From contig NZ_CP122539.1 of the NCBI RefSeq assembly GCF_029853675.1, positions 62,001 through 126,000 of the forward strand: 64,000 nucleotides of DNA. The letters are read 5' to 3'. Under the pieces are notes generated by a model. It had not been told where the DNA came from. It ran no database searches and was given only the letters and a program-made list of their open reading frames with translations. Below, one piece after another: positions 1-8,822 of this stretch (position 1 is the first letter of the stretch; every line of letters begins with the position of its first letter). The DNA is from Tenacibaculum tangerinum. Lineage in GTDB: Bacteria; Bacteroidota; Bacteroidia; Flavobacteriales; Flavobacteriaceae. Both the position numbers and the translations under genes were made by a program.

Positions 1-262
1 GGTGCACAATAGCGTTGAGTAACGCCAGTTTGTCTTTGTCTTTAAAAACGATGGATGCCAAATAGGGTTTATTCAACTCACCATTTGTAAAAACCTCATT
101 ACCAAACTTAGCAATAAGTTGTGTTTTTATTTTAGGGGAGGTACTCATTAATTTTTTAGCTTCATCATCTGCAATATAAATAGCAATATTTTTGAATTCC
201 GAAAACATCTTAACTATGGTAGATTTTCCACTACCTATACCACCAGTTAAACCTATTACCAT
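1..262 (-). CDS. coaE: Dephospho-CoA kinase, N-terminal part (cut by window edge)
   Basis: The enzyme phosphorylates dephospho-CoA at the ribose 3'-hydroxyl, the last step of coenzyme A synthesis in the cytosol. The translated start MVIGLTGGIGSGKST carries the P-loop (GxxxxGKST) in the place typical of CoaE, followed by the family's IADDEAKKLM-like segment. Only about 87 residues of an expected ~200 are inside the window. The start codon lies one base past the stop of the upstream YbbR-like gene, so the two are almost certainly co-transcribed; a ybbR-coaE pair is common in flavobacteria. Confidence 0.93.
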   Translation of the reverse strand, partial: MVIGLTGGIGSGKSTIVKMFSEFKNIAIYIADDEAKKLMSTSPKIKTQLIAKFGNEVFTNGELNKPYLASIVFKDKDKLALLNAIVH

Positions 263-263
263 A

Positions 264-1193
264 TTATTCGTATATTAAAAAATCTATTTTGTTGGGTACC
301 AATCTTACCAAAGTAACCATATTGGGTATATCTTTTACTTTTGGGGTAAGGTAATTAACTTCGTTATCTTTTATTTGATTATAATCACACTCTACCTCAA
401 ATAAATCTGGAGTTACGTCATTAAAATTTTGCAATCCAACTTTATAAATAACTTTCACTTTTTTTGGATAAATATTAATTCCCCTAGGAGCATTTTTAAC
501 AACAACAGGTACTTCTATTTCTCCTTCGGTAAACTTGTCAACATCAATACGTATTTCAGCAGATGAATGGCTCGATTTTAACGTTATATTTTCAGGTAAA
601 ATGATAGGAGCGGTAATGTTTGTGTTTTTTGATATGTTTTTTAAAGTAACATTTTCTAGATTTAGAAAATCAGTTTTCGATATATAAGTTTCATCTCCCG
701 AAATTAGTACACTATCAGGTGTTATAGTTATGGGTTTAGAGAAATCATATCCTAATTGAAAGGTAATGTTTACATTTGGTTTTAAAGCGACTTTCTTAGA
801 TTTTAAGGTGCCAATTTTTAGCGGAATGGTATCATTTTGAATTTGAACTAATTTAAGTCCAGATTTCAACTGCTCTTGTATGTTAGCAGCAATTTTTTTG
901 GATAAGAAATAATAATCATTCTCCGATTTTTTTGAAACCTCTCTAAGGTCTAACTGAATGGGCTTGTGACTAAGACTTGCAACTAGCAGTTGATAACCAC
1001 TACTTTTTAGTTTTAAATAAAGCTTATTTATAGGAGCTTCGATCAAGTTTTTTTGTTGCGGAAGGTGTATATACTCAACATCATACTCAACTATTGTATG
1101 ATACTCTTTTGATAAATTGATAAGAAACCAAAAAAAGATAGAGGCTATTAAAAAGCCAAAGAAAGTTTTAGGGATGTTTAATTTTGTTTTCAA
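264..1193 (-). CDS. YbbR/CdaR-like domain protein, membrane anchored
   Basis: The protein has one N-terminal membrane segment (PKTFFGFLIASIFFWFLI) followed by a beta-rich extracytoplasmic part with several YbbR-like repeats. In Firmicutes YbbR (CdaR) regulates diadenylate cyclase; in Bacteroidota the role is unknown. The open frame extends upstream to a GTG at 1253, but that GTG lies inside the terminator hairpin after yajC. I therefore place the start at TTG 1193 (reading LKTKLNIPK), just before the membrane segment. No ATG is available in the right place, so the exact start is uncertain. It sits directly upstream of coaE. Confidence 0.8.
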   Translation of the reverse strand: MKTKLNIPKTFFGFLIASIFFWFLINLSKEYHTIVEYDVEYIHLPQQKNLIEAPINKLYLKLKSSGYQLLVASLSHKPIQLDLREVSKKSENDYYFLSKKIAANIQEQLKSGLKLVQIQNDTIPLKIGTLKSKKVALKPNVNITFQLGYDFSKPITITPDSVLISGDETYISKTDFLNLENVTLKNISKNTNITAPIILPENITLKSSHSSAEIRIDVDKFTEGEIEVPVVVKNAPRGINIYPKKVKVIYKVGLQNFNDVTPDLFEVECDYNQIKDNEVNYLTPKVKDIPNMVTLVRLVPNKIDFLIYE

Positions 1194-1229
1194 AAAAATA
1201 ATTTTATAGATGCAATCTACGTAAAAAAC

Positions 1230-1259
1230 AAAAAAGTGAGCTTGCATGCTCACTTTTTT
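1230..1259 (-). terminator. Rho-independent terminator after yajC
   Basis: GTGAGC (1236-1241) pairs with GCTCAC (1248-1253) around a six-base loop. The stem is flanked by A and T runs that extend the pairing and give the U tract on the minus strand. It lies between the yajC stop and the YbbR-like gene, so it should end or attenuate the nusB-DUF1573-yajC transcript. Confidence 0.85.
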
Positions 1260-1277
1260 ATAAAAATATATTTGCTA

Positions 1278-1598
1278 TTATTTTTTAGCTTCAGTAAGGT
1301 ACTTTTTACTCAGTTCCATTGAAATGGCAGAGCGTTCAAACTTAATTTTCCCAGCCCCAGTTTCAACAGTAACAGTATTGTCGGTATCGTTTATTTCTAT
1401 AATCTTACCGTGTATTCCGCTAGTAGTAACTACTTTAGCTCCTTTTTTAATTTCTGTTTGAAATTGTTTCTCCTTTTTTTGACGTCTCATTTGCGGACGA
1501 ATAATTAAAAAATAAAAAACAGCAATCATGGCTACGAAAGGAAGCATATTCATTAAACCTTCTGGTGAGCTCGCTTGTAAAAAAATGGTTGTAAACAT
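1278..1598 (-). CDS. yajC: Preprotein translocase subunit YajC
   Basis: YajC is a small inner-membrane partner of SecDF in protein export. The 106-residue product matches the family length. It has one membrane segment (about residues 17-35, LPFVAMIAVFYFLIIRPQ) followed by the hallmark basic RPQMRRQKK stretch and a small beta domain with the TTSGIHGKI motif. The start overlaps the last base of the upstream DUF1573 gene, so the two are translationally coupled. A strong terminator follows. Confidence 0.95.
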   Translation of the reverse strand: MFTTIFLQASSPEGLMNMLPFVAMIAVFYFLIIRPQMRRQKKEKQFQTEIKKGAKVVTTSGIHGKIIEINDTDNTVTVETGAGKIKFERSAISMELSKKYLTEAKK

Positions 1599-2065
1599 TA
1601 GGCGTCTTTCTTTTTAGGAGTTACCATACCCGAAATTTTCACAATTTCTCTACCTTTTTCAGTATTGGTAGTTAAGGTAATTGTTTTAGATTGCTTATTT
1701 GGCTTACCACTAGTGTTAAACTTTACTTCAATGTTTCCTGTTTCACCAGGGGCAATAGGCTCTTTTGGCCAACTAGGAACAGTACAGCCGCAAGAAGCTC
1801 TGGCATTGGTAATTACTAAATCACTTTTACCAGTATTGGTGACTACAAAAGTAGTTTCAACAACATCTCCTTCATTCACAGTTCCAAAGTCAAATTCTTC
1901 TTTGTCAAAAGAAATTACTGGAGCGCCTTGGCTAATTGAGTTGTCTCTTTTTTCAGCTTGTTCAATATTTTCTTTTTTAACTTTTGATGAAGCATTTCCT
2001 TGTTCGCAAGAAATTAACATTCCTGTTGATACAATAAATGCCAATGCTACTGCTATTTTTTTCAT
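1598..2065 (-). CDS. DUF1573 family lipoprotein
   Basis: Residues 1-20 form a lipoprotein signal ending in LISC with Cys20 as the lipidated residue. Residues ~55-145 form a single Ig-like/ASPM-SPD-2-type DUF1573 domain, with FDFGTVNEGD at its start and the conserved SCGCTVPSW loop. Such proteins are frequent in Bacteroidota envelopes and their function is not established. The gene lies between nusB and yajC, the usual flavobacterial order, and overlaps yajC by one base. Confidence 0.9.
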   Translation of the reverse strand: MKKIAVALAFIVSTGMLISCEQGNASSKVKKENIEQAEKRDNSISQGAPVISFDKEEFDFGTVNEGDVVETTFVVTNTGKSDLVITNARASCGCTVPSWPKEPIAPGETGNIEVKFNTSGKPNKQSKTITLTTNTEKGREIVKISGMVTPKKKDA

Positions 2066-2103
2066 TGTAAAAATTTTTAATTTGCTGTAAAAATACTAAT
2101 TTA

Positions 2104-3042
2104 TTATAATAATCCTCTACCTATTTTAACCATCTTGTTAGAACTTAGGTAGTCTTTCGCTAACTTATCTAATACTCCGTTTATAAAGTAACCACTTTTA
2201 TTGGTAGAGTAATCTTTGGCCAACTCTATGTATTCATTAATGGTAACTCTACTAGGAATAGAAGGGAAGTGTAAAAACTCTGTAATCGCCATTTTAATGA
2301 TAATCATATCTACATCGGCAATTCTGTCTGCTTCCCAATTAGGGGTTTTTTCTTTAATATCTTCTTCGTACTTGTGTTGGTGCAACATTGTTTTTGTAAA
2401 CAAATCAGAAACAAAAGCTTTATCATCATTGTCTTTATACAGGCTACCTAAAATAAACGGTTTATTGGCTTTTTGTTTGTTTAACGACTTTAAAATCCAA
2501 GTGTTTACAAATGGAATATCGTCTACCCAAGAAATCATTTTATCTTCAAAATAGTCAGCTAATTTTTCATTAGGCGCTACGATTTCTCTGAAAAAATCAA
2601 TTACAAAAGCTTTATCTACATTGTAAGAATCTTCAACAGTGTCCATATACTTCTTGTATAATTCACTTTTTTGTAATTCCTCTAATAAGATTTTTACATA
2701 CTCATCATCAAGTTCCCAATAATTCAATTTATTAAGCTCAACATACCCTTCTAAACTTACACTTTCATTAAGTAAATTTAAAAGTTTGTTATCTATAAAT
2801 TTTGTATTTGGGTTCAGTTCTTCTTTGGTAGCTAGTATTTTCTTTTTAGAAAGTGCTATTCTTTTACGAGCTAACTTTTGTACTTCAACTAGTAATTGAA
2901 GGTTTAAAACGTACAAATCGTACATTTTTTGGATGCTGTATTTTAAGAATTTTTCCTCCCTTACTAAATCATCGCTGTGCGATTGTTGTATCGCATAAAT
3001 TGATTGCATTACTTTAACACGAATATGTCTTCTGTTAATCAT
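2104..3042 (-). CDS. nusB: Transcription antitermination factor NusB (long Bacteroidota form)
   Basis: NusB binds boxA RNA with NusE/S10 and supports antitermination of rRNA transcription. The canonical NusB fold is in the C-terminal half: ADVDMIIIKMAITEFL, then VTINEYIELAKDYST and FINGVLDKLAK, which contain the family's signature helices. The protein is 312 residues, about twice the E. coli length; the N-terminal helical extension is normal for Bacteroidota. The start MINRRHIRVKVMQSIYA is typical. It leads the nusB-DUF1573-yajC run. Confidence 0.93.
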   Translation of the reverse strand: MINRRHIRVKVMQSIYAIQQSHSDDLVREEKFLKYSIQKMYDLYVLNLQLLVEVQKLARKRIALSKKKILATKEELNPNTKFIDNKLLNLLNESVSLEGYVELNKLNYWELDDEYVKILLEELQKSELYKKYMDTVEDSYNVDKAFVIDFFREIVAPNEKLADYFEDKMISWVDDIPFVNTWILKSLNKQKANKPFILGSLYKDNDDKAFVSDLFTKTMLHQHKYEEDIKEKTPNWEADRIADVDMIIIKMAITEFLHFPSIPSRVTINEYIELAKDYSTNKSGYFINGVLDKLAKDYLSSNKMVKIGRGLL

Positions 3043-3053
3043 TCTAAAGAACT

Positions 3054-3095
3054 TTAAAAAAAAGAGCGATAGAAATTATTTCTAACGCTCTGCAA
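3054..3095 (-). terminator. Rho-independent terminator after leucine dehydrogenase
   Basis: On the minus strand AGAGCG-T-TAGAAA pairs with TTTCTA-T-CGCTCT (3063-3091) around a short loop and is followed by a run of T. It lies just downstream of the leucine dehydrogenase stop and upstream of nusB. Confidence 0.85.
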
Positions 3096-3119
3096 AAGTA
3101 AAACTTTTTTATTTTTTAT

Positions 3120-4220
3120 CTAGCTATTTTGCTCTTTTTTGCGTGCATTAATTCTTGCTTGAGCAATATTAAAGGCAGCTTGATGTGTTGTGATATCCTC
3201 TTTATCTGATAAACTGAAAATTTCTAAAGTAGTATTGTAGATGTTTTCAGTTCTTTTTAAGCTTTCTGATTTGTCATAACCTTCAACTTCTGCATATACG
3301 TTTATAATACCACCAGCATTAATTAAGAAATCAGGAGCATAGGCAATACCTTTATTTCTTAACATTTTACCGTGTTTTAACTCGTTTGCTAATTGGTTAT
3401 TAGCAGCTCCTGCAATTACTTTGGCTTTTAATTGAGCAATGCTTTCATCGTTAATAGTGGCACCCAAAGCACATGGTGCATAAATATCAACATCTAAGCC
3501 AAAAATATCATTTCCTAGCACTACATTAGCGCCATATTTCTTACTTAACTCCTCTAATCGAGCTTCGTTAATGTCGTTTAAAATAACTTGAGCGCCTTCA
3601 TCGGTAATGTGTTTTACTAAGGTTTCTCCAACATGACCAACACCTTGAACTAATACTTTTTTACCCTCTAAATTTTCAGTTCCGAATTTGTATTTAGCCG
3701 CCGCTTTCATACCCATATAAACTCCATAAGCAGTAACAGGAGAAGGATTTCCAGATCCACCAATACTTTCAGAAACACCTGTTACGTGAGGCGTAACTTC
3801 ACGAATAATATCCATGTCGCGTGTTTCCATTCCAACATCTTCAGCAGTAATGTATTTTCCGCCTAAAGAATTCACAAACTCACCAAATTTACGCATTAGA
3901 GCGTCGTTTTTTTGAGTTTTGGCATCACCGATAATAACTGCTTTACCACCACCGAGTTTTAATCCAGTAATTGCAGATTTATACGTCATACCACGAGATA
4001 AACGCAACACGTCATTCAACGCTTCCCATTCGCTTTTGTATTGCCACATTCTCGTACCTCCTAATGCAGGTCCTAAAGTTGTGTTATGGATACCAATAAT
4101 TGCTTTTAAACCTGTATCTTCGTCGTTGCAAAAAACGATTTGCTCGTGGTTGTCGAAAGACAATTGACCAAACACTGGATCGTTTTTAAGGTCTTTAGTA
4201 TCAATGATTTCTGATGTCAT
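3120..4220 (-). CDS. ldh: Leucine/branched-chain amino acid dehydrogenase
   Basis: It catalyses NAD-dependent reversible oxidative deamination of leucine, valine and isoleucine to the oxo-acids. The N-terminal catalytic domain shows MTYKSAITGLKLGGGKA (about residues 78-94), which holds the two catalytic lysines of the Glu/Leu/Phe/Val dehydrogenase family. A Rossmann GxGxxG (GVGHVG, 193-198) follows. The 366-residue length fits leucine dehydrogenase rather than the longer glutamate enzymes. The assignment to leucine over phenylalanine or valine rests on overall resemblance. It is monocistronic, with its own terminator. Confidence 0.9.
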   Translation of the reverse strand: MTSEIIDTKDLKNDPVFGQLSFDNHEQIVFCNDEDTGLKAIIGIHNTTLGPALGGTRMWQYKSEWEALNDVLRLSRGMTYKSAITGLKLGGGKAVIIGDAKTQKNDALMRKFGEFVNSLGGKYITAEDVGMETRDMDIIREVTPHVTGVSESIGGSGNPSPVTAYGVYMGMKAAAKYKFGTENLEGKKVLVQGVGHVGETLVKHITDEGAQVILNDINEARLEELSKKYGANVVLGNDIFGLDVDIYAPCALGATINDESIAQLKAKVIAGAANNQLANELKHGKMLRNKGIAYAPDFLINAGGIINVYAEVEGYDKSESLKRTENIYNTTLEIFSLSDKEDITTHQAAFNIAQARINARKKEQNS

Positions 4221-4373
4221 TTGTTTTATTTTTAATTTGAGGTAATTTAGGTAATCTCAAAAATTAGCAAACAAAAATAGGAAATCGTTAAAACATAAAC
4301 AAAAAAAGAGGTCTAAATTAAGGTATCTTTAACAAGAGCTTTGATAAGGTTTAATTTTTATAATAAGATAAAA

Positions 4374-6128
4374 TTGAAAGCATTACAATACTTAAATAAG
4401 TACTTTATTAAATACAAGTGGAGGTTATTACTGGGGGTTTTAATCACAGTATTATCAAAGATATTAACCTTAAAAATTCCCAATTTTGTTGGTAATTCAT
4501 TAAATGTAGTTGAAGATTATCAGTTGGGTAAAATAACTGAAATGTCTGAGGTAAAAGAAATACTTCTAATCAACATTTTGCTTATCGTTGGAGTAACTTT
4601 ATTAGGAGGTTTTTTTACATTTTTAATGCGTCAAACAATTATAGTAATGTCTCGATTGATTGAGTTTGACTTAAAAAATGAGATATACCAACAATATCAA
4701 AAACTATCACTCAACTTTTATAAACAGAACAGAACAGGAGATTTAATGAATCGTATTAGTGAAGACGTGTCTAAAGTTCGTATGTACTTTGGGCCTGCTA
4801 TTATGTATTCATTAAATATGTTGGTTTCTTTTGCTGTTGGTTTTACGCAAATGTATGCGATATCACCAAAACTTACTTTGTATACCATGATACCTTTTCC
4901 TGTGTTATCGGTATCGGTTTTTATTTTAAGTAAGCAAATCAATAGGCGAAGCACTGTTGTTCAGCAGTATTTATCTAAGCTAACTACTTTTAATCAAGAA
5001 TTTTTCTCTGGTATTAATGTGGTAAAATCCTATGCCATAGAAAATGCGGTCATTAAAAATTTTGATACGTTAGCCGATGCTAGTAAAGATAAAAACATTA
5101 ACCTGTATAAAGTACAAGCGTTGTTTTTTCCGTTAATGATTTTATTAATAGGAATTAGTAATATTATCGTATTGTATGTCGGGGGTACTTTATATATTAA
5201 TGGTGAAATTCAAGTTGGAGCAATTGGAGCCTTTGTAATGTATGTGAATATCTTAACATGGCCAGTAGCTGTGGTTGGCTGGGTAACTTCAATGGTACAA
5301 CAAGCAGAAGCTTCTCAAGAAAGAATTAATGAATTTTTAGAGCAGGTTCCTGAAATAAAAAACAACAATGAAGAAGAGACAAAGATTGATGGGAGTATAG
5401 CCTTTAGAAATGTTTCTTTAGTTTATGAAGACACCAATATTACCGCCCTAAAAAATGTGAGCTTTGAAATAGAAAAAGGAGAAACGTTAGCTATTTTAGG
5501 AAAAACAGGAAGCGGAAAGTCATCAATAATAAACTTGGTTTCACGTTTATACGACACAACAGAAGGAACAGTGTTAATAGATGGTGTCGATATTAAAAAA
5601 TACAACCTGTACGACATAAGAAATCAAATTGGATTTGTTCCCCAAGAACCTTTTCTGTTTTCAGATACGATTGAGAATAACATAAAATTTGGTAAGGAAG
5701 ATGCTACTAAGGAAGAAATTGTAGAAGCAGCAAAAAATGCAGTAATACACGAAAATATTATCGATTTTAAAGAGGGCTATCAAACGATTTTAGGAGAAAG
5801 AGGGGTCACCTTATCTGGTGGTCAAAAACAGCGTACTTCTATTGCTAGAGCAATTATCAAAAACCCTAAAATTTTAATTTTTGACGACTGTTTGTCGGCA
5901 GTAGATACAGAAACAGAAGAAAGAATTTTATCGAATTTAGAACGTGTTTCTAGTGATAAAACAACCATTATCATAAGCCATAGAGTATCATCAGCGAAAA
6001 ATGCAGATAAAATCATTGTGCTCGATGATGGTAAGATTATTCAACAAGGTATTCATAATCAATTAGTAAAGAAAGAAGGTTATTATAAAGAGTTGTATGA
6101 GCAACAGCTTTTAGAAAAAGAAATGTAA
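4374..6128 (+). CDS. ABC transporter, fused membrane and ATPase domains (MsbA/MdlB-like exporter)
   Basis: A half-transporter with an N-terminal six-helix membrane domain (first ~320 residues) and a C-terminal ATPase. The ATPase has Walker A GKTGSGKSS, the signature LSGGQ, Walker B ILIFDD and a switch histidine in IISHR. Such proteins dimerise and export lipids, peptides or drugs; the substrate cannot be read from sequence. The frame is open back to TTG 4341, but TTG 4374 gives the start (L/M)KALQYLNKYF expected for flavobacterial homologues, so I use it. It is divergent from the leucine dehydrogenase gene and followed by the DUF3276 gene. Confidence 0.92.
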   Translation: MKALQYLNKYFIKYKWRLLLGVLITVLSKILTLKIPNFVGNSLNVVEDYQLGKITEMSEVKEILLINILLIVGVTLLGGFFTFLMRQTIIVMSRLIEFDLKNEIYQQYQKLSLNFYKQNRTGDLMNRISEDVSKVRMYFGPAIMYSLNMLVSFAVGFTQMYAISPKLTLYTMIPFPVLSVSVFILSKQINRRSTVVQQYLSKLTTFNQEFFSGINVVKSYAIENAVIKNFDTLADASKDKNINLYKVQALFFPLMILLIGISNIIVLYVGGTLYINGEIQVGAIGAFVMYVNILTWPVAVVGWVTSMVQQAEASQERINEFLEQVPEIKNNNEEETKIDGSIAFRNVSLVYEDTNITALKNVSFEIEKGETLAILGKTGSGKSSIINLVSRLYDTTEGTVLIDGVDIKKYNLYDIRNQIGFVPQEPFLFSDTIENNIKFGKEDATKEEIVEAAKNAVIHENIIDFKEGYQTILGERGVTLSGGQKQRTSIARAIIKNPKILIFDDCLSAVDTETEERILSNLERVSSDKTTIIISHRVSSAKNADKIIVLDDGKIIQQGIHNQLVKKEGYYKELYEQQLLEKEM

Positions 6129-6212
6129 CATTTCGTATTGTTAAGTCAAATATTTTGTTAGATTTGTTGAGGAAAATTAAGTAAAACCAACTATTATTTT
6201 AAGTAGCGAATT

Positions 6213-6575
6213 ATGAGCGAGAGAGTAGAACAAGAAGAAATCTTTTCACAAGTTTTAAGGGCTGGAAGAAGAACTTACTTTTTTGATGTTAGATCTACAA
6301 AAGCAGATGACTATTATTTGACAATAACAGAGAGTAAAAAGTTTACTCATGATGATGGTTCTTTTCATTATCAAAAACACAAAATTTACTTATACAAAGA
6401 AGATTTTACTGATTTTGCAGAAATGTTAAATAAAGCAACAGATTTTATTGTAAATGAAAAGGGTGCTGAGGTAATTAGCGAGCGTCATCAAAAAGACTAT
6501 AAAAAAGAAGAAAATACAGTAAAACAAACAACGTCAGCTGAAAGTTTTACAGACGTTTCTTTCGAAGATATTTAA
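6213..6575 (+). CDS. DUF3276 / PUR-alpha-like nucleic-acid-binding protein
   Basis: A small (120 residues) cytosolic protein of the DUF3276 family, whose fold resembles the PUR domain that binds single-stranded DNA or RNA. The diagnostic stretch is FSQVLRAGRRTYFFDVR, followed by DYYLTITESKK and IYLYKEDFTDFAEML. It is near-universal and short in Bacteroidota. Its cellular role is unproven; a borrelial relative (BpuR) acts as an RNA and DNA binding regulator. Confidence 0.9.
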   Translation: MSERVEQEEIFSQVLRAGRRTYFFDVRSTKADDYYLTITESKKFTHDDGSFHYQKHKIYLYKEDFTDFAEMLNKATDFIVNEKGAEVISERHQKDYKKEENTVKQTTSAESFTDVSFEDI

Positions 6576-6671
6576 GCAAAAAATTATATTGCATACCTCT
6601 AAACACAAATAAAATTTGTGTAAAGAGATTGTTTGTGCAAGAAAAATCAATTCAAATTCAATTTACACACG

Positions 6672-6711
6672 AAAAACCGCCTATTGTTGCACAGCACAAT
6701 CGGTGGTTTTT
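6672..6711. terminator. Bidirectional hairpin terminator
   Basis: AAAAACCGCC pairs with GGTGGTTTTT (with one G-T pair) and, inside it, ATTGT pairs with ACAAT. The stem is flanked by A and T runs on both sides, so it can end the DUF3276 transcript and anything arriving on the minus strand. Confidence 0.8.
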
Positions 6712-6715
6712 ATTT

Positions 6716-6847
6716 TTAAACTTCAGATTTTATTTTATTAGATAGTTTTGACGTAAACTCTGTTAATTGTTTGTATGTCAAAATTCTTCCTACCCTGCTG
6801 TTAAGTTTGTCTTCGTGTTGGTTTGTTCTTAGTAATTTCTGTTTCAT
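6716..6847 (-). CDS. Possible small basic protein, 43 residues
   Basis: An ATG-started frame between the DUF3276 terminator and the isochorismate synthase gene encodes MKQKLLRTNQHEDKLNSRVG and 23 further residues ending KIKSEV. The product is basic, soluble and helical in character, with no recognised domain. The stop lies a few bases from the terminator hairpin, consistent with a real short transcript on the minus strand. I see no strong ribosome site. It may be a chance frame. Confidence 0.3.
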   Translation of the reverse strand: MKQKLLRTNQHEDKLNSRVGRILTYKQLTEFTSKLSNKIKSEV

Positions 6848-6939
6848 GTTCAAGCTGTTTTTAATTTGAATAAATATAATAAAAAAAAACTGAATTTCAG
6901 GTAGTTGTGTAGGTTTTTAAGGAAAAAAGGGTGCTTTTC

Positions 6940-7974
6940 CTATAAAACTTTCTTCATAGTAGTAGTTTTAGCTACTGTTTCAAGCCACTCTTTTACTGGA
7001 TCGCTATTTTTTGTAATACCTCCACCTACGTAAATGTATATGGCGTTGTTAATCACTTCCATACAGCGAAGGTTAACAAAAAGGTTGCTTTCTTTACCAA
7101 TATTTAATTCCCCTAAAAAACCAGTGTAAAACCTTCTGTGGTAATTTTCGTTAGTCAAAATAAATTGCTTCGACGATTCCAAAGGCAATCCACATACAGC
7201 TGGGGTGGGGTGTAAGGTTTTGATTAAATAAGCAGGGTTCGTTGTTAGTTTGCCATTAATAACAGAACGTAAGTGTAACAAGCTTCCTGCTTTGATTGTT
7301 TCAGCTTTTGTAGTGGTAATTTCCGAACAAATACCTGATAATCTATCCACAATATAGTCAGTTACAAATTGCTGTTCTTCTAATTCTTTAGATTGCCAAG
7401 TCACCTTTGTTGTTTCTTTATATAGCTGTGTTCCAGCCAGGGCCATGGTAGTAAAATGATTTTCTAAAATACGAACCAATGTTTCTGGAGTAGCTCCTAA
7501 CCATAAACCAATTTTTGGATGGTACCATACATACACAAAAGCGGTAGGATACGTATTCAGCAGTTTTTGAAAAGTTTCAATAATATTAAAACTGGGTGAT
7601 TCAACTTTTTCTTTTCTAGAGAGTACCACCTTTTTAAACTGTTGATTTTTAATAGCTGCTATCCCTTTCTCCACTAATTGAACATGTTCTTCTTTCGAAA
7701 TATTGTCAGAAATAAAATCTGAGTTACTTGTTAAACTGCTATTAACAGTAAACTCTTCTTCAATATAGATTGATTGATTTTCAGGAATCAAGATAGCTTC
7801 TTCTTTATCGTCAAACGGAGCGAAAATAAAACCACTTTCACTGAAGTCTTTCGAGGTAATCACGGCATTATTTTTCTGAAACCATCCTTTAATTACAGAG
7901 GTATTGGGTTGTTTGTAAGCAACAAAAGGGAGTTGCTTTGCTAGAGCTTCTTTTATGTTTGAAAAAATACTCAA
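6940..7974 (-). CDS. menF: Isochorismate synthase (MenF/EntC type, chorismate-binding family)
   Basis: Converts chorismate to isochorismate, normally the first committed step of menaquinone (or catecholate siderophore) synthesis. The chorismate-binding domain is complete: FKKVVLSRKE, WLGATPETL, ALAGT, HPTPAVCGLP, RRFYTGFLGE and the closing GGGITKNSDPVKEW, which together form the Mg-chorismate site. The 344-residue length fits short Bacteroidota MenF. It overlaps the upstream alpha/beta hydrolase by four bases and follows a hotdog thioesterase, so a menaquinone role is likely. No siderophore gene is nearby. Confidence 0.88.
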   Translation of the reverse strand: MSIFSNIKEALAKQLPFVAYKQPNTSVIKGWFQKNNAVITSKDFSESGFIFAPFDDKEEAILIPENQSIYIEEEFTVNSSLTSNSDFISDNISKEEHVQLVEKGIAAIKNQQFKKVVLSRKEKVESPSFNIIETFQKLLNTYPTAFVYVWYHPKIGLWLGATPETLVRILENHFTTMALAGTQLYKETTKVTWQSKELEEQQFVTDYIVDRLSGICSEITTTKAETIKAGSLLHLRSVINGKLTTNPAYLIKTLHPTPAVCGLPLESSKQFILTNENYHRRFYTGFLGELNIGKESNLFVNLRCMEVINNAIYIYVGGGITKNSDPVKEWLETVAKTTTMKKVL

Positions 7975-8821
7975 TCTAATTGTTTTATTAAATAGTGTTT
8001 AATCGTGTCAAATTTACTCCAAATAAATCCGTGACCAGCATCTGGAATGCTAATTAATTCAAACTGACTTTTAGGAAACTGTTCTTCTAAAAACAACGAG
8101 TTTTCAAAAGGAACAATACGGTCTTTAGTTCCGTGAATACTTACTACATTATTCGGGGTGCTCTTCCAGGTATTTTCAAAAAGCTGTAAATCGTGCTTAT
8201 GAGATAATTTTTCTTTACTTGCTTCTTGCCAAATTGGGGGAACAAGCCATCTGGTGAGTTTCCACTCGTATAAATTTAAAAGCCAAGGCATCGGTTCAAC
8301 TTTACTGTATACTGCTGGGGCTAATAAAACTATGCTTCGAACTCTTTTTTGTAGAGCTAAAGCAATAGGACCTCCATAAGAATATCCTACTACGATTGTT
8401 TTCTCAGGGTTTAAATTCTGTAAAATAGCGTGTAACATGTCGCGTTCGAAGGCAATACTTTCTTGTACAGCATTTTTATCACGATAGTTATAACCAATAC
8501 GATCGTAAGAAATCATGTTTGCGTTACGAAGTAATGCCGAGTCTTTCATATACTCAATAAAATCAATAGAAGAACCTATTGTGCCATGAACGAAGACAAT
8601 GGTAGGTAAAGTGGTATCTTTTACAATAGAGAGTTTTCTGTAGTTAAAATCTCTAAAACTTTCATAAGTAAGTTGAGGGATAACAGCGCTACCCGAAAAT
8701 TTTTCAAGTATTTTTATGTCGGATTTGGGAGTAGAAAAGTTCCAAAATAAGAAATACAAAACCAAAAAGATTGTAAAGACCGCAATTACCGTAATTTTTA
8801 AGATTTTTTTAGCAATTTCAT
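7971..8821 (-). CDS. Alpha/beta hydrolase, N-terminally anchored; start region frameshifted
   Basis: A serine hydrolase with oxyanion motif FVHGTIGSS, nucleophile elbow VVGYSYGG, an acidic DRIVPF loop and the catalytic histidine in DAGHGFIW. In the main frame the only start is TTG 8765 inside a hydrophobic stretch. An ATG at 8821, one base after the thioesterase stop, reads MKLLKKS and stops; a -1 shift at the A7 run (8804-8810, register CTA_AAA_AAA) gives MKLLKKILKITVIAVF, an ideal signal anchor that runs into the hydrolase. So the real start is probably 8821, with a frameshift, slippage or sequencing error. It may or may not be MenH-like; the chemistry is unknown. Confidence 0.75.
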
Positions 8822-8822
8822 G

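Noticed and set aside
1194..1253. YbbR-like protein starting at GTG 1253
   Set aside because: That codon is inside the yajC terminator hairpin, and the extra 20 residues do not look like a signal segment.
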